From: Alkalicoccobacillus murimartini
GTDB lineage: Bacteria; Bacillota; Bacilli; Bacillales; Bacillaceae_D
Direction: 5' to 3'
Length of the DNA: 64,000 nt
NCBI RefSeq assembly: GCF_030813245.1
Contig: NZ_JAUSUA010000001.1
Span: 992,001-1,056,000 of the forward strand
The position numbers and the translations under genes are program-made. Shown one piece after another: positions 17,673 to 29,252 of the stretch; the stretch's first letter is position 1, and each line of letters opens with the position of its first letter. The notes beneath the pieces were generated by a model that was not told where the DNA came from, made no database searches, and worked only from the letters and a program-made list of their open reading frames with translations.

Positions 17673-17701
17673 ACTATACCTTGCTTTACCACAAAATGCA
17701 A
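17673..17701 (-). promoter_or_regulatory. SigA-type promoter for rpsO
   Basis: The minus strand reads TTGCAT (17696-17701), 17 nt, TATAGT (17673-17678). It lies between the ribF stop at 17716 and rpsO. Confidence 0.75.
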
Positions 17702-17715
17702 GGGGTGAACATCAG

Positions 17716-18672
17716 TTAGTCTAGCTTATGACCTTTTGCGAACGTTTCTGTTTGCTGCTTATCTAAGGCAAGCTGCTCTTTCAGTTCATCAATTCCGTTA
17801 AATCGTTTTTCATCACGAATACGAAGAAGCCAAGAGATGTGTACAGTTTCCCCATAAATTTGCTTATCAAAATCGAGCAAATGCACTTCAATGTTAGGGA
17901 CATCTGGGCGTTCATTATGAAACGTCGGTTTATAGCCAACATTACACATTCCCATATAGGATGAACTTCCAATTTTCACTTCCACAACATAGACACCTAA
18001 TTTAGGGATAAGATAACGCTGTGAAAGTTTGATGTTAGCCGTCGGAAAGCCGATGGTTCTCCCACGTTTTTCGCCATCCTCTACTGTACCCTGCACTTGA
18101 TAATAACTACCTAACAGTTCAGGAACATCCTCAACTCTTCCTTCTTGAAGCAGCGCTCTTAATGCAGTTGAACTCACTTTTATCCCTTCTTTTTCTACCT
18201 TAGATACGGATGTTTGGCTAAATGCATCTTCTGCATGCTGCGGAAGAGTCTCCATCGTTCCCTTCCCCCACTTGCCATATGAAAAGTCAAATCCAGCCAC
18301 TACATGCCTAGCACCTAAGGAAATTAGATATTGATGTACAAATTCCTTTGGTAGTAAATCAGCAAATGATTGATTAAATTCTACCACATACGTCCGATCA
18401 ACACCTAGTTCTGCTAGCTTTGCTAATTTATCTGGCAAAGGTGTTAAAAAACGCATCGGCTGCTTTAACTGCTGAAGAACTTCTTTAGGATGAGGATGAA
18501 ACGTCATGACTGCACTAGTCATGTTGTTTTCATTCGCATAGTCAACCGCTTGTTTGATCACATACTGATGACCTTTATGAACACCATCAAAGTAACCTAA
18601 GGCAAATACTGTCGGCTCTGAAGAAAGCGAGGAATGATCAAAAGGATGACTCAAGTAAATAGTCTGCATCAT
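17716..18672 (-). CDS. ribF: Bifunctional riboflavin kinase / FAD synthetase
   Basis: A 318-aa enzyme (RibC in B. subtilis) that converts riboflavin to FMN and FMN to FAD. The N-terminal FAD synthetase nucleotidyltransferase part has ALGYFDGVHKGHQ (residues 25-37), VMTFHPHP and the KISSTALR-like KVSSTALRALL. The C-terminal kinase domain starts at GRTIGFPTANI (about 204) and includes KPTFHNERPDVPNIEVHLLD. FMN produced by it governs riboflavin riboswitches. Its ATG overlaps the truB stop by 4 nt. It is followed by rpsO with its own promoter. Confidence 0.95.
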   Translation of the reverse strand: MMQTIYLSHPFDHSSLSSEPTVFALGYFDGVHKGHQYVIKQAVDYANENNMTSAVMTFHPHPKEVLQQLKQPMRFLTPLPDKLAKLAELGVDRTYVVEFNQSFADLLPKEFVHQYLISLGARHVVAGFDFSYGKWGKGTMETLPQHAEDAFSQTSVSKVEKEGIKVSSTALRALLQEGRVEDVPELLGSYYQVQGTVEDGEKRGRTIGFPTANIKLSQRYLIPKLGVYVVEVKIGSSSYMGMCNVGYKPTFHNERPDVPNIEVHLLDFDKQIYGETVHISWLLRIRDEKRFNGIDELKEQLALDKQQTETFAKGHKLD

Positions 18673-19604
18673 TCCTCATCCTTTCTATTTTGTTGTTCCG
18701 GTGGAGAAAATAAAATCTTCTCGGGTTTCATTTTATCCGGCTTAGTTGAATGTGGTTTATAAATAGCAAGTAGCTCTTCTTTGCTAGAATAAACCACCAC
18801 TCTTTCGCTTGCTCCAAGTTCTTCTGTAGTCAGTACAGCACCATTTCTTATTCTAGCTTCTATCGCTGCATTCACTTGAATAACTGGCCAATCGCTTAAA
18901 GCTTCTTCAAAAGGCCGAAGTTCTTCGAGACGATGTTCCATCTCCATGTTTTCTAACTGCTCCAAAGTCACACAATCCGTCAACGTAAAAGGACCAGATG
19001 CCGTACGGACCAAAGTTGACATATGGGCCGGATACCCAAGTGCTTCTCCAATAGATACTGCTAATGTACGTATATACGTTCCTTTACTGCATGTGACAGA
19101 AAAACGGATGGAATATGTATCATCGGATCGTTTTTCAAGATCTATTAGATTGATTTCATGTATGGTAATACGTCTTTTTGGTCTCTCTACTTCCTGGTTT
19201 GCTCGGGCATATTCGTACAAGCGTTTCCCATTTACCCTCACGGCTGAATACATAGGGGGAATCTGTTCCTGTTCTCCTAAAAATGAGTCTAGAACGGATG
19301 TGATCTCTGTTTTTGTCCATTCTTGACGAACCGGCTGTTGTTCAACGACTTCGCCATCAGCATCCTCTGTGGTAGTCGAAAACCCAAGCGTCACTTCTCC
19401 CTCGTATGTTTTTCCGAAATCGGACATGTATTCAGCAACCTTTGTTGCTCTTCCAACACAAATAGGAAGCACACCTGTAACACTTGGATCCAGCGTCCCA
19501 GTGTGTCCTACTTTTTTGGTTTGGTACAATCGCCGAATTCGATACACACAATCATGTGACGTCATGCCAGCTGGTTTAATAAGCGGTAGTATTCCTGTAG
19601 GCAC
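18669..19604 (-). CDS. truB: tRNA pseudouridine(55) synthase
   Basis: A 311-aa enzyme that makes pseudouridine 55 in the T-arm of tRNAs. GHTGTLDPSVTGVLP carries the catalytic Asp39, preceded by KPAGMTSHD. GFSTTTEDADGE, the KGTYIRTLAVSIGEALG segment and a C-terminal PUA-like part are present. The start is the GTG at 19604, 8 nt after GAGAGGAG; another GTG at 19613 directly abuts that site. It follows the rbfA terminator and overlaps ribF by 4 nt. Confidence 0.95.
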   Translation of the reverse strand: MPTGILPLIKPAGMTSHDCVYRIRRLYQTKKVGHTGTLDPSVTGVLPICVGRATKVAEYMSDFGKTYEGEVTLGFSTTTEDADGEVVEQQPVRQEWTKTEITSVLDSFLGEQEQIPPMYSAVRVNGKRLYEYARANQEVERPKRRITIHEINLIDLEKRSDDTYSIRFSVTCSKGTYIRTLAVSIGEALGYPAHMSTLVRTASGPFTLTDCVTLEQLENMEMEHRLEELRPFEEALSDWPVIQVNAAIEARIRNGAVLTTEELGASERVVVYSSKEELLAIYKPHSTKPDKMKPEKILFSPPEQQNRKDEE

Positions 19605-19637
19605 CGGTCGCACTCCTCTCCAAACAATTCCATCTGC

Positions 19638-19672
19638 AAAAAAAGGATAGGAAGCTATATGCTCCGCTATCC
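19638..19672 (-). terminator. Intrinsic terminator after rbfA
   Basis: The stem GGATAG/CTATCC (19645-19650 with 19667-19672), extended by an imperfect inner stem, is followed on the minus strand by seven T residues (19638-19644). It divides the rimP-to-rbfA block from truB-ribF. Confidence 0.85.
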
Positions 19673-19678
19673 TTCCTT

Positions 19679-20035
19679 TTAGTTTGAATCGTTGTTTTTG
19701 TTAAGATCTGATAGCAATGTCTCTATCCGATTACCATAAGCAATCGATTCATCCATCTCAAACTCAAGCTCCGGTGTTTTACGTAAACGAATTCGTTTAC
19801 CTACTTCAGAGCGTAAAAAACCTTTTGCTTTATTTAATCCTTTTAAGCTGGCTTCTTTATCTTCATCACTGCCAAGAACCGTAATAAATACTTTCGCTTG
19901 TTGTAAGTCACCAGTCACGTCAATACCTGTTACTGTAACAAACTTCACACGAGGATCTTTTAAGCCACGAAGTAAAATATCACTTAGCTCTTTTTTCATT
20001 TGTTCTGCTACTTTATTTGCACGAACTTTACTCAT
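19679..20035 (-). CDS. rbfA: Ribosome-binding factor A
   Basis: A 118-aa KH-fold protein that binds the 30S precursor and helps 16S 5'-end maturation, also important in the cold. The pattern [20 protein letters not shown], then [19 protein letters not shown] and [20 protein letters not shown], is characteristic. It lies 20 nt after ylxP in the nusA-infB operon. A terminator follows. Confidence 0.96.
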   Translation of the reverse strand: MSKVRANKVAEQMKKELSDILLRGLKDPRVKFVTVTGIDVTGDLQQAKVFITVLGSDEDKEASLKGLNKAKGFLRSEVGKRIRLRKTPELEFEMDESIAYGNRIETLLSDLNKNNDSN

Positions 20036-20055
20036 ATTGTCACCTCATTGAATGG

Positions 20056-20337
20056 CTAGAGCCAGTCCATTTGTGTCAGCGTCCGTTCAGAGTCAGGATC
20101 CGCATCAATGAGCGCTAACGCTTTTTGCAATTCCTGATCACATCGTTTTTTTGTGGTAGAAACCACTACGATGCTAAGCTCTGCACGCTGCCACAAATCC
20201 TGATAGCCTGTTTCTGCAACGGACAGATTATATCGCTGTCCCAAGCGAACGAGCAGACTTTTTATAACAGCTCGCTTCGCTTTTAACGAACCTGCCTCAT
20301 AAATAAACAGCTCACACCGGACAGCACCTATAATCAT
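20056..20337 (-). CDS. ylxP: DUF503 family protein YlxP
   Basis: A 93-aa small ferredoxin-like-fold protein, always next to infB and rbfA in Bacilli. [22 protein letters not shown] fits the family. The molecular role is not established; the neighbourhood suggests ribosome assembly. Its ATG overlaps the infB stop by 4 nt. Confidence 0.9.
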   Translation of the reverse strand: MIIGAVRCELFIYEAGSLKAKRAVIKSLLVRLGQRYNLSVAETGYQDLWQRAELSIVVVSTTKKRCDQELQKALALIDADPDSERTLTQMDWL

Positions 20338-22505
20338 TTCCGTTCGATTTCTTCCATTACATACGCTTCAATTTGGTCGCCCTCTTTGATGTCGTTAAAG
20401 CCTTCAAGAGTGATTCCGCACTCATACCCTGCAGAAACTTCTTTTACATCATCCTTAAAGCGTTTCAGCGCGTTAATGGCACCTTCATAAATAACAATTC
20501 CATCACGAATTAAACGAACCGTTGAATTACGTGATACTTTTCCTTCTGTTACATAAGAACCGGCAATCATACCGATCTTAGATACCTTAAAGGTTGTGCG
20601 GATTTCAACTTGACCAATTACTTTTTCTTCATACTCTGGGTCAAGCATTCCTTTCATAGCTGATTCAACTTCATCAATCGCATTATAAATAACACGATGA
20701 AGACGAATATCTACTTTCTCAACATCAGCTGTACGCTTAGCATTTACATCTGGACGAACGTTAAAACCAATAACAATCGCATTCGATGCAGAAGCAAGAA
20801 TGATATCAGACTCAGCAATAGCCCCAACACCTGTATGAATGATGTTAACCTTCACACCTTCTACTTCGATTTTTTCTAATGAGCCGCGCATCGCTTCAAC
20901 AGAACCTTGCACATCCCCTTTAATGATAATGTTGATGTCTTTCACTTCACCCTGTTGGATTTGGTTAAAGAGATCATCCAAGGAAACGCGTGATGTTTCT
21001 GTACGGTTATCATCACGATGACGCGCATTTCTAGCTTCCCCAATTTGACGAGCTTTTTTCTCATCTTTGAACGCTTGGAACTGATCTCCAGCAAGAGGGA
21101 CATCGTTTAAACCAGTAATCTCTACAGGTGTAGATGGTCCAACTGATTTCACTCTACGACCAAGATCATTCACTAATGCACGAACACGACCGAATGTATT
21201 TCCTACAACCAGAGGATCTCCTACATTTAGTGTACCTGCCTGAACAAGTAATGTAGCAACTGGTCCGCGTCCTTTGTCTAACTGTGCTTCAACAACAGAA
21301 CCGACAGCTAGCTTATCAGGGTTCGCCTTTAATTCCTCTACTTCAGAAACGAGTAGAATCATTTCAAGAAGTTCATCAATTCCTGTACCATTTATTGCCG
21401 CAACATTGACAAAGATTGTTTCTCCGCCCCATGCCTCAGGAACCAATTCAAACTCTGTAAGCTCCTGCATTACACGATCAGGATTTGCACCTTCTTTATC
21501 TACTTTATTCACAGCTACAATAATGGGAACCCCTGCCGCTTTCGCGTGGCTAATTGCTTCTTTTGTTTGTGGCATAACACCATCATCTGCCGCTACAACT
21601 AAAATCGTAATATCGGTAACCTGAGCTCCACGAGCACGCATCGTTGTAAATGCTGCGTGACCAGGTGTATCAAGGAACGTAAGCTTTTTGCCATTCGTTT
21701 CAACTTGATAAGCACCAATATGTTGCGTGATGCCTCCTGCTTCTCCTGCCGTTACCTTTGTGTTACGAATAGAGTCTAAAAGCGTTGTTTTACCATGGTC
21801 AACGTGACCCATAATTGTCACAACTGGAGGACGCTCTTGAAGCTCCTCTGAAGAATCATCAGCATTGTAATTATCAATATCCAATTCATCAACTGGAATA
21901 ATTTCCTCAGCTTCAACTCCATAATCTGTAGCAATCAGTTCAATCGTATCTTTATCAAGTTCTTGGTTAATGGTAACCATCACACCAAGACCCATTAATT
22001 TTTTAATAATCTCAGACGCTTCTCTATGAAGCTCTTTTGCAAGCTCACTAACCTTTAACGAACCAACAAATGTAATTTTTTCTGGAAGCGGCATCTGTTT
22101 CACAGGCTGCTGAGTACGGTTTCGTTGGTTGTTATTACGGTTCCGATTTCGGTTGTTATTACGGTTTTGTGGCTGATTGCGATTTTGGTTATTTGGTCGT
22201 TGACCACCACCTGGCTTCTTCGCTGCAGGTCTTGCAGCTTGACCACCCTGGTTAGTGTTCGTTGGCTTTGGACGGCTTTGTTGACTTTGTTGGCTCTGCT
22301 GCTGTTTCGGAGCAGCAGGTTTGCTTTCTTGTTGAGCCGGCTTAGCTTGATTTGACGATTGATTAGATGCCTTTTTTAATGTATCCTCATCCACAACAGA
22401 CATGTGATTTGACACCTCCACACCCATACCTTTAAGTTGGTCGATTAATTGTTTACTTTGAAGATTATGTTCTTTTGCGTATTCATATATTCTCATTTTT
22501 TTCAT
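20334..22505 (-). CDS. infB: Translation initiation factor IF-2
   Basis: A 723-aa GTPase that places initiator tRNA on the 30S subunit. An IF2N domain (residues 1-50) is followed by a basic, Gln/Asn/Pro-rich disordered linker (about 50-135) and a second IF2N (about 145-200). The G domain has [12 protein letters not shown] near 232, DTPGHA and NKVDKE. IF2 domains 2-4 complete it ([20 protein letters not shown] at the C-terminus). The ATG at 22505 is preceded by GGAGG with 7-nt spacing. It is coupled to ylxP. Confidence 0.97.
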   Translation of the reverse strand: MKKMRIYEYAKEHNLQSKQLIDQLKGMGVEVSNHMSVVDEDTLKKASNQSSNQAKPAQQESKPAAPKQQQSQQSQQSRPKPTNTNQGGQAARPAAKKPGGGQRPNNQNRNQPQNRNNNRNRNRNNNQRNRTQQPVKQMPLPEKITFVGSLKVSELAKELHREASEIIKKLMGLGVMVTINQELDKDTIELIATDYGVEAEEIIPVDELDIDNYNADDSSEELQERPPVVTIMGHVDHGKTTLLDSIRNTKVTAGEAGGITQHIGAYQVETNGKKLTFLDTPGHAAFTTMRARGAQVTDITILVVAADDGVMPQTKEAISHAKAAGVPIIVAVNKVDKEGANPDRVMQELTEFELVPEAWGGETIFVNVAAINGTGIDELLEMILLVSEVEELKANPDKLAVGSVVEAQLDKGRGPVATLLVQAGTLNVGDPLVVGNTFGRVRALVNDLGRRVKSVGPSTPVEITGLNDVPLAGDQFQAFKDEKKARQIGEARNARHRDDNRTETSRVSLDDLFNQIQQGEVKDINIIIKGDVQGSVEAMRGSLEKIEVEGVKVNIIHTGVGAIAESDIILASASNAIVIGFNVRPDVNAKRTADVEKVDIRLHRVIYNAIDEVESAMKGMLDPEYEEKVIGQVEIRTTFKVSKIGMIAGSYVTEGKVSRNSTVRLIRDGIVIYEGAINALKRFKDDVKEVSAGYECGITLEGFNDIKEGDQIEAYVMEEIERK

Positions 22506-22521
22506 ATACTTACCTCCACAT

Positions 22522-22833
22522 TCATTGGTCCAATAATTCGGTTATTTTTCCTGCAAATCCCCTGCTTTTGATGCCAATGACTACTCGTTCTGCTTTGCCT
22601 ACTGCCGCTCCTAAACTCGCCCGATCCGCAACCTGTTGAAGCGGGATATTGTAATAAAGGCATTTATCTTTCACCTTTTTAGCGGTTGATTCAGAAGCAT
22701 CTCCAGCCAGCAAGACAAGACAGACGCTTTTTTTCCGTACATCCTTTAACACAAGCTCTTCTCCTGTTACAAGCTCTCTAGCTCTGGCAGCAAGTCCAAG
22801 TAGAGATAGCCACTTTTCTGATTGTGATGTCAT
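22522..22833 (-). CDS. ylxQ: L7Ae-family K-turn RNA-binding protein YlxQ
   Basis: A 103-aa member of the L7Ae/L30e superfamily ([40 protein letters not shown]). B. subtilis YlxQ binds kink-turn RNA but its target is not firmly known. Its ATG overlaps the ylxR stop by 4 nt within the rimP-nusA-ylxR-ylxQ-infB operon. Confidence 0.93.
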   Translation of the reverse strand: MTSQSEKWLSLLGLAARARELVTGEELVLKDVRKKSVCLVLLAGDASESTAKKVKDKCLYYNIPLQQVADRASLGAAVGKAERVVIGIKSRGFAGKITELLDQ

Positions 22834-23108
22834 TTGCCACCAGTCCCTTTTGGTCTCGCCTCAAGGAGCTCATCGTATTGTAATGGAGTAACCGTTACGT
22901 TCAGATGCCTCGAAAGAACATCCTTCTTTTTGGCTAGCAAAAAAACCTTCTCATCATTTGTCAGATAAGCACCACGGCCGTTCTTTTTCCCAGTGGGATC
23001 GAGTAAAACGTCTCCCTCTGGTGAGCGAACAATCCGAATTAAATCTTTTTTAGGTTTCATCTCATTCGTTACAATACATTTTCTCAGAGGAATCTTTCGC
23101 TCGCTCAC
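22830..23108 (-). CDS. ylxR: YlxR family RNA-binding protein (RNase P modulator RnpM)
   Basis: A 92-aa basic protein with the DUF448 hallmarks: RKCIVTNEMKPKKDLIRIVR near the N-terminus and GRGAYLTNDEKV near residue 45. Recent work named the B. subtilis protein RnpM, a modulator of RNase P; I rely on recall for that. It lies 21 nt after nusA and overlaps ylxQ by 4 nt. Confidence 0.93.
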   Translation of the reverse strand: MSERKIPLRKCIVTNEMKPKKDLIRIVRSPEGDVLLDPTGKKNGRGAYLTNDEKVFLLAKKKDVLSRHLNVTVTPLQYDELLEARPKGTGGK

Positions 23109-23129
23109 AGATCCATCTCCTTTTAACTT

Positions 23130-24263
23130 CTATTCCCGTTCGTCCGAAGTATAATCCGTTGATTCTTCAAACGTATTATCTTCTGTCACCGGGACCGGTT
23201 CAAACTCTTTATCGTTCAGCAGACCAAGTTCTTCTGCTTCCGATTCGCTTTTAATATCAATTTTCCAGCCTGTAAGCTTTGCAGCTAAACGAGCATTCTG
23301 ACCACGTTTACCAATAGCCAGGGAAAGCTGATAATCGGGAACGATAACTTGAGTCATTTTATCTGCCTCATTCACATTTACGCGCACCACTTTTGATGGG
23401 CTTAATGCGTTGGCAACATATTCAACTGGGTCTTCTGACCATTTGACAATGTCAATTTTCTCACCTTTAAGTTCATTTACAATCGTCTGAACACGTTGTC
23501 CCCTCGGTCCAACACAAGAACCAACTGGATCAACTTCAGGATTCTCAGAATGAACGGCGATTTTTGAGCGATCTCCTGCTTCACGGGAAACAGACTTGAT
23601 TTCTACGGTACCATCATAAATTTCAGGAACCTCTAGCTCAAACAAGCGCTTTAGTAAACCAGGGTGTGTACGAGAAATAAGGATTTGTGGACCTTTTGTT
23701 GTTTTTTCAACCTTGGTAATAAAAGCTTTCATACGGTCATTATGCTTATAAGATTCGTTAGGCATTTGTTCATTAAGTGGAAGCAATGCCTCTACCTTCC
23801 CTAGATCAACATAAATAAAGCGATGATCTTGACGTTGAACAATACCTGTCATGATATCTTCTTCACGGTCAATAAAGTCCGAATAAATAATTCCGCGTTC
23901 TGCTTCACGAACCCGTTGTGTTACAACCTGTTTAGCCGTTTGTGCTGCAATACGACCAAAATCTTTTGGTGTTACTTCAATTTCAATAATGTCATCAAGA
24001 ACATAGTTTGGGCTCATTTGGTGCGCATCTTCTAATGTAATTTCTAAGCGCGCGTCAAAAACTTCCTCCACAACTACCTTACGTGCAAAAACACGAATGC
24101 TACCATTATCGCGATTAACATCCACACGAACATTTTGTGCTTGATTAAAGTTACGTTTGTATCCTGAAATCAAAGCAGCTTCAATAGCCTCTATGATGAT
24201 ATCTTTTTTAATTCCTTTATCATGCTCTAGCGTAGATAATGCTTCCATAAATTCAGTATTCAT
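23130..24263 (-). CDS. nusA: Transcription termination/antitermination factor NusA
   Basis: A 377-aa factor that binds RNA polymerase and modulates pausing and termination. An N-terminal RNAP-binding domain (1-125) precedes an S1 domain (IMTGIVQRQDHRFIYVDLGK, about 130-200) and two KH domains (VGSCVGPRGQRVQTIVNEL near 238; LSLAIGKRGQNARLAAKLTG near 308). The length fits the short Firmicutes form without the acidic repeats of E. coli. The start is the ATG at 24263 (MNTEFMEALSTLE) after AAGGGGG; a TTG at 24284 precedes that site. Confidence 0.96.
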   Translation of the reverse strand: MNTEFMEALSTLEHDKGIKKDIIIEAIEAALISGYKRNFNQAQNVRVDVNRDNGSIRVFARKVVVEEVFDARLEITLEDAHQMSPNYVLDDIIEIEVTPKDFGRIAAQTAKQVVTQRVREAERGIIYSDFIDREEDIMTGIVQRQDHRFIYVDLGKVEALLPLNEQMPNESYKHNDRMKAFITKVEKTTKGPQILISRTHPGLLKRLFELEVPEIYDGTVEIKSVSREAGDRSKIAVHSENPEVDPVGSCVGPRGQRVQTIVNELKGEKIDIVKWSEDPVEYVANALSPSKVVRVNVNEADKMTQVIVPDYQLSLAIGKRGQNARLAAKLTGWKIDIKSESEAEELGLLNDKEFEPVPVTEDNTFEESTDYTSDERE

Positions 24264-24297
24264 GAAATGATGTCCCCCTTTCAAACTTAGGCCTTAC

Positions 24298-24768
24298 TTA
24301 AAATAAAATGGCTAAACGCGCATTTGCGACTTTTTTGTATGGAATGTGGAACACTTTCTTTCTTGTTTTGATCTTGACTTCTAACTCAATAGTCTCATCA
24401 TCAAAAGAAATCAAAGTCCCCTCAAATCCTTTTTGTCCTTCAACCGGTTCATAGGTTGAAATGGCAATATATTTCCCGATCGCTTTGTGGAGATCTGTTG
24501 CTTTTTTTAGTGGACGTTCTGCTCCTGGTGATGATACTTCCAGAAAATAAGCTTCAACAATTGGATCAGTACGATCCAACTCTTCGCTCAAACGCTCACT
24601 TACCGTTCCACAATCATCTAAATCAATGCCTGAATCGGAATCTATAAACACACGCAAAAACCAATCAGGCCCCTCTTTCTTGTACTCAACTTCAACGAGT
24701 TCAAGATTAAGTTCAGCTAAAATTGGTGTCACTAAAGTTTCAACTGTTGATGTGACGTTCCTGCTCAA
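24298..24768 (-). CDS. rimP: Ribosome maturation factor RimP
   Basis: A 156-aa protein needed for 30S maturation. The N-terminal domain has [19 protein letters not shown] and [16 protein letters not shown]; an SH3-like C-terminal domain carries [20 protein letters not shown]. The start is a TTG at 24768 with AAGGAGGG about 6 nt upstream. It is the first gene of the operon, with a promoter at 24893-24921. Confidence 0.94.
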   Translation of the reverse strand: MSRNVTSTVETLVTPILAELNLELVEVEYKKEGPDWFLRVFIDSDSGIDLDDCGTVSERLSEELDRTDPIVEAYFLEVSSPGAERPLKKATDLHKAIGKYIAISTYEPVEGQKGFEGTLISFDDETIELEVKIKTRKKVFHIPYKKVANARLAILF

Positions 24769-24831
24769 GCTTTACCCTCCTTACATTCTATCTATTGAAT
24801 CATTCGTTTCGACTAACATATGAGGCATTAC

Positions 24832-24859
24832 AAAAATGAAAGAGTGGGTTGCCCCACTC
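24832..24859 (-). terminator. polC terminator lying in the rimP-nusA leader
   Basis: The stem GAGTGGG/CCCACTC (24842-24848 with 24853-24859, loop TTGC) is followed on the minus strand by TTTCATTTTT. It terminates polC transcripts, but because a promoter lies upstream at 24893-24921 it also falls in the rimP-nusA leader. Confidence 0.8.
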
Positions 24860-24892
24860 TCCTCCGAACGTATTCTAAGTATTACCATATCA

Positions 24893-24921
24893 AGATTAGC
24901 ATAGTCACACTGTTTTTGCAA
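24893..24921 (-). promoter_or_regulatory. SigA-type promoter for rimP-nusA-infB
   Basis: The minus strand reads TTGCAA (24916-24921), 17 nt, TAATCT (24893-24898), in the gap after polC. The predicted start lies about 25 nt before the hairpin at 24842-24859 and about 115 nt before rimP. Confidence 0.6.
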
Positions 24922-24944
24922 CTGACCCGCCGTCCTCTAGCATT

Positions 24945-27900
24945 CTAAAAAAGGGACAGTTGATTGGAGTCTGGTAAGCCTTCTAAGCACCCATGATCAT
25001 CTAAATTCTCGACCACTGTTTTAGTTAGCTTCGCACGCTGCTGTAAATCCTCTTTGGAGAGGAACTCTCGCTCTCCCCTAGCTCGTACAATATTATGGGC
25101 AGCATTGGTCCCTACACCCGTTAATGAGTTAAATGGTGGAAGTAGACTATTGCCTTCTAAGAGAAATTCATCCGCTGACGAGCGGTAAAGATCTGCTTTT
25201 TGGAAAGAGAAGCCTCGTTCGCACATCTCTAGTGCTAGCTCTAAAACAGTAAGAACCGCTTTTTCCTTCGGTGCTGCATCTAATCCTTTTTTGTTGATTT
25301 CATCGATTTTTGCCCGTATGGCTGTGGACCCTTTAATCATGGTATCCATATCAAAATCATCTGCTCTTACGGTGAAATACGATGCGTAATACAAAATTGG
25401 GTGATGCACTTTAAAGTAAGCGATACGAACAGCCATCAAAACATAAGCTGCCGCATGGGCCTTTGGAAACATATATTTAATTTTTAAGCATGATTGAATA
25501 TACCAATCCGGAACATTATGCTTTTTCATTTCATCAATCCACTCAGGCTGTAACCCCTTGCCTTTACGGACAAATTCCATGATCTTAAAAGCCAAAGAAG
25601 AATCAAGGCCTTTGTAGATTAAATAAACCATAATATCATCTCGACAACCAATCACATCTTTTAATTCACACGTTCCATTGTATATTAATTCATTCGCATT
25701 ATTCAGCCATACATCTGTTCCGTGAGATAAACCAGAGATCTGTACAAGTTCCGAGAATGTGCTAGGTTTTGTTTCCTCAAGCATCTGACGAACAAACCGA
25801 GTACCAAACTCCGGAATTCCAAGAGTCCCCGTTTTGCACATGATTTGTTCCTCGTCCACGCCAAGAACATCCGGGCCACTAAAAATCTTCATAACCTCAG
25901 GGTCGTCGGTTGGAATGGTTTTTGGATCAATTCCACTTAAGTCTTGCAGCATACGAATCACTGTCGGATCATCATGCCCTAAAATATCAAGCTTCAGTAG
26001 ATTATCGTGGATGGAGTGAAAATCAAAATGAGTGGTTTTCCATTCTGAATTTTTATCGTCAGCTGGAAACTGAATCGGACTGAAATCATGAATGTCCATA
26101 TAGTCTGGCACAACGATAATACCACCGGGATGCTGTCCCGTTGTTCGTTTTACTCCAGTAGTACCGGATACAAGCCTGTCGATCTCCGCTCCACGCATCA
26201 TAAGATCATGATCGCCCTGGTATCCCTTTACATATCCGTACGCTGTTTTTTCGGCTACGGTTCCGATCGTTCCCGCTCTATATACATACTCTTCACCAAA
26301 TAACTCTTTTGTATATTGGTGAGCACGTGGCTGGTAGCTTCCAGAGAAGTTCAAGTCAATATCCGGAACCTTATCCCCTTTAAACCCTAGGAACGTTTCA
26401 AATGGAATATCTTGACCATCCTTCACATACGCCGTTCCACATTCAGGACAATCTTTATCCTTCAAGTCAAATCCTGATGCTACACTTCCGTCATCAAAAA
26501 ACTCTGAGTGGCGGCAGCTTGGGCACACATAGTGTGGTGCTAAAGGATTCACTTCCGTAATTTCCGTCATCGTAGCGACAAGTGAGGACCCTACTGAACC
26601 CCTAGATCCAACAAGGTACCCATCTATTAATGATTTTTTTACAAGCTTATGCGAGATTAAATAAATAACAGCGAACCCGTGGCCAATGATACTCTTCAGT
26701 TCTTTTTCAAGACGAGCAGTCACAACCTCTGGCAGCTCTTCTCCATAAATACTTTTGGCCATATCATAGCTCATCTGTCTGATCTCTTCATCAGCACCTT
26801 CAATTTTAGGTGCATATAGATCATCTGGAACAGGCTGGATGCCATCCTCAACTCGATCAGCGATGGCATTTGTTTGAGTGACCACTATATCTTTAGCTGT
26901 TTCTTCTCCTAAAAATGAGAATAATTTTAGCATCTCAGTTGTCGTACGGAAGTGAACTTCAGGGAGCTCTTGTCGGTTTAATGGATTGGCTCCACCCTGA
27001 GAGGCAATTAAAATCTTCCTGTTAACATGATCTTCTTTCTGCAAATAATGTACATTCCCGGTTGCTACTACTGGTTTCTCTAGTTTTTTTCCGAGTTCTA
27101 CAATATTGCCGATAATCTCATGCAACGCCTCTTCATTTTTAACAAGCTCACGCTCAATTAAATGCGTATAGTTAGAAGGAGGTTGCACTTCTAAGTAGTC
27201 ATAGAACCCAGCGATGCTCTCTACTTCATCCGCAGATTTCTGCATCATCCCTTCAAATACTTCTCCTTTGTCACAAGCAGAGCCAATGATTAAGCCCTCT
27301 CTATGTTTCGTGAGCTGTGACCTTGGAATACGTGGATTTCTAAAGAAGTATTCAAGGTGTGAAATACTAATTAGTTTGTACAGGTTTTTCAAACCCTGCT
27401 GAGATGTGACTAATATTGTACAATGCGATGGTCTCTGCCTATGAAAGTTTCCTTGTCCCATGTGCAAGTTGATCTCATCATGAGATAGTATTTCTTTTGC
27501 GCGTGCATCCTTTATCATCTTCCACAATAAATAACCTGTTGCTTCAGCATCATAAATCGCACGGTGATGGCTAACTAGTTCAATATCAAACTTCTTACAC
27601 AGTGTATTCAATCGGTGGTTTTTCAGCTCTGGATAGAGAAAGCGACCTAATTCCAGTGTATCTATAACTGGATTTGTGACTTCTTCCTTGCCAATCTTTT
27701 TGTAGCCGACATTAAGAAAGCCAATATCAAAGCTAGCATTATGAGCAACTAGAACTGAGCCTTTTGCAAACGTATAGAAGTCTTTTAAGACATCTTCTAC
27801 TTCCGGTTGCCCACGGACCATATCATCAGTTATGCCGGTAAGATTCATGATCGTATTACTTAACGGCTCATGAGGATCAGCAAATGATTCAAAACGATCA

Positions 27901-29252
27901 ATAATTTCGCCGTCTTTAATTTTTACAGCTGCCAATTCAATAATGGAATTATACACAGCAGATAAGCCGGTAGTCTCCACATCAAATACCACATATTCGG
28001 CCGTTTCAAGGTCGAGCTTCTGCTCATTGTAAGCGATAGGTACACCATCATCCACCAAATTGGCCTCTAGACCAAACAATACCTTTATTCCGTGTTTCTT
28101 ACTAGCTGAATACGCTTCTGGGAAGGCCTGTGCAACCCCGTGATCTGTGATCGCCATTGCCTTATGTCCCCAAGCCGCTGCCTGTTCAACATAACGACCT
28201 ACTGATGTCATCGCATCCATCTGACTCATCGATGAGTGAAGATGAAGCTCTACACGCTTCTCTTCCGCATCATCTTTAATGACTTCTGGCTGGATCTGGT
28301 TAATATCATTAGCAATCATAACAAGGTCACGCACAAAGGTGTCGTTTTGAATACCACCACGGACCTTCAGCCACATGCCTTTTTTAACAGCAGACAGTAG
28401 AGGCAGATCTTCTTTATCGCGAGAAAAAATCTTAACTAGTATTGAATCCGTGTAATCTGTGATTTTGAACGTTAACAGAGATCGTCCACTACGCAACTCG
28501 CGAATCTCAGAGGCAAAGACTAAGCCTTGGACCGTAATTCTGCGTTCCTCATCAAGAATACCTTCAATTGGTGTCGCATCATCTTTAATAGGATACCCAA
28601 GCATGAGAGGTTTACCTTGCAAGTCATTAGCTGCTTGCTCCTCCGCTTTCTTCTTCTCAATCATCGCTTCCACAACTTTAGAGTGATCCTCTTCTTCACG
28701 ATTTTTGACGAATTGTTCGAACGCTTGAGTCGATTCCTGGAACTTTGCCTCAAGTAGAACATTAGGCAGCCCAAATGTGGCCAAACAGTCATTTAACGGT
28801 TCAGCAAGCTTACGCTTTAAAGCAATTGCCTCTGTTTCATTGCGAACATTAATTGTTGCTACGCGCCCATCAAACCTAGGCGTTTGATTTTTAAGAAGGT
28901 TACGAAGACCGTCCGAAACATCCGTTACGCTTGCAGCAATTAATGGCCAGTACCCTAGCCAGATCGTTTCAGAAGGAGTAGATGTTTCATAGTGAAAGCT
29001 ATGGGTTACTTCTGCTATATGTTTAAATGTATGAGTAAGTCTATCTTCAACTAATTGATACACCTCAGCTGGCACAAGCTGAGGAAGTGCAATATGAAAA
29101 TGCCAGCTTTTTCTCTCTTTTGAAATGACAAGTTTGCGGATATGCCCATTCGTAAAATACCCCGAAATAATCTCATCGGGTATTTGCAGCTGGCTTAACA
29201 ATAATTGCAACCGCTCTTCTCGTATTTGCCTATCTTGATCGATTTCAAGCAC
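24945..29252 (-). CDS. polC: DNA polymerase III PolC-type
   Basis: A 1435-aa replicative polymerase of low-GC Gram-positives. An OB-fold region is followed by a PHP domain split by the proofreading exonuclease: [14 protein letters not shown] near 334 and DVETTGLS near 422. A zinc finger (CPSC...CPECG near 907-935) and the palm with DIDLNFSG near 961 follow. [20 protein letters not shown] and the C-terminal SLFDDRK-like end are typical. The start is uncertain: the marked GTG lies within the AAGGAGGTG ribosome-binding site and no ATG, GTG or TTG follows in frame at good spacing. A promoter was not found. It is closed by the hairpin at 24842-24859. Confidence 0.96.
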   Translation of the reverse strand: MLEIDQDRQIREERLQLLLSQLQIPDEIISGYFTNGHIRKLVISKERKSWHFHIALPQLVPAEVYQLVEDRLTHTFKHIAEVTHSFHYETSTPSETIWLGYWPLIAASVTDVSDGLRNLLKNQTPRFDGRVATINVRNETEAIALKRKLAEPLNDCLATFGLPNVLLEAKFQESTQAFEQFVKNREEEDHSKVVEAMIEKKKAEEQAANDLQGKPLMLGYPIKDDATPIEGILDEERRITVQGLVFASEIRELRSGRSLLTFKITDYTDSILVKIFSRDKEDLPLLSAVKKGMWLKVRGGIQNDTFVRDLVMIANDINQIQPEVIKDDAEEKRVELHLHSSMSQMDAMTSVGRYVEQAAAWGHKAMAITDHGVAQAFPEAYSASKKHGIKVLFGLEANLVDDGVPIAYNEQKLDLETAEYVVFDVETTGLSAVYNSIIELAAVKIKDGEIIDRFESFADPHEPLSNTIMNLTGITDDMVRGQPEVEDVLKDFYTFAKGSVLVAHNASFDIGFLNVGYKKIGKEEVTNPVIDTLELGRFLYPELKNHRLNTLCKKFDIELVSHHRAIYDAEATGYLLWKMIKDARAKEILSHDEINLHMGQGNFHRQRPSHCTILVTSQQGLKNLYKLISISHLEYFFRNPRIPRSQLTKHREGLIIGSACDKGEVFEGMMQKSADEVESIAGFYDYLEVQPPSNYTHLIERELVKNEEALHEIIGNIVELGKKLEKPVVATGNVHYLQKEDHVNRKILIASQGGANPLNRQELPEVHFRTTTEMLKLFSFLGEETAKDIVVTQTNAIADRVEDGIQPVPDDLYAPKIEGADEEIRQMSYDMAKSIYGEELPEVVTARLEKELKSIIGHGFAVIYLISHKLVKKSLIDGYLVGSRGSVGSSLVATMTEITEVNPLAPHYVCPSCRHSEFFDDGSVASGFDLKDKDCPECGTAYVKDGQDIPFETFLGFKGDKVPDIDLNFSGSYQPRAHQYTKELFGEEYVYRAGTIGTVAEKTAYGYVKGYQGDHDLMMRGAEIDRLVSGTTGVKRTTGQHPGGIIVVPDYMDIHDFSPIQFPADDKNSEWKTTHFDFHSIHDNLLKLDILGHDDPTVIRMLQDLSGIDPKTIPTDDPEVMKIFSGPDVLGVDEEQIMCKTGTLGIPEFGTRFVRQMLEETKPSTFSELVQISGLSHGTDVWLNNANELIYNGTCELKDVIGCRDDIMVYLIYKGLDSSLAFKIMEFVRKGKGLQPEWIDEMKKHNVPDWYIQSCLKIKYMFPKAHAAAYVLMAVRIAYFKVHHPILYYASYFTVRADDFDMDTMIKGSTAIRAKIDEINKKGLDAAPKEKAVLTVLELALEMCERGFSFQKADLYRSSADEFLLEGNSLLPPFNSLTGVGTNAAHNIVRARGEREFLSKEDLQQRAKLTKTVVENLDDHGCLEGLPDSNQLSLF

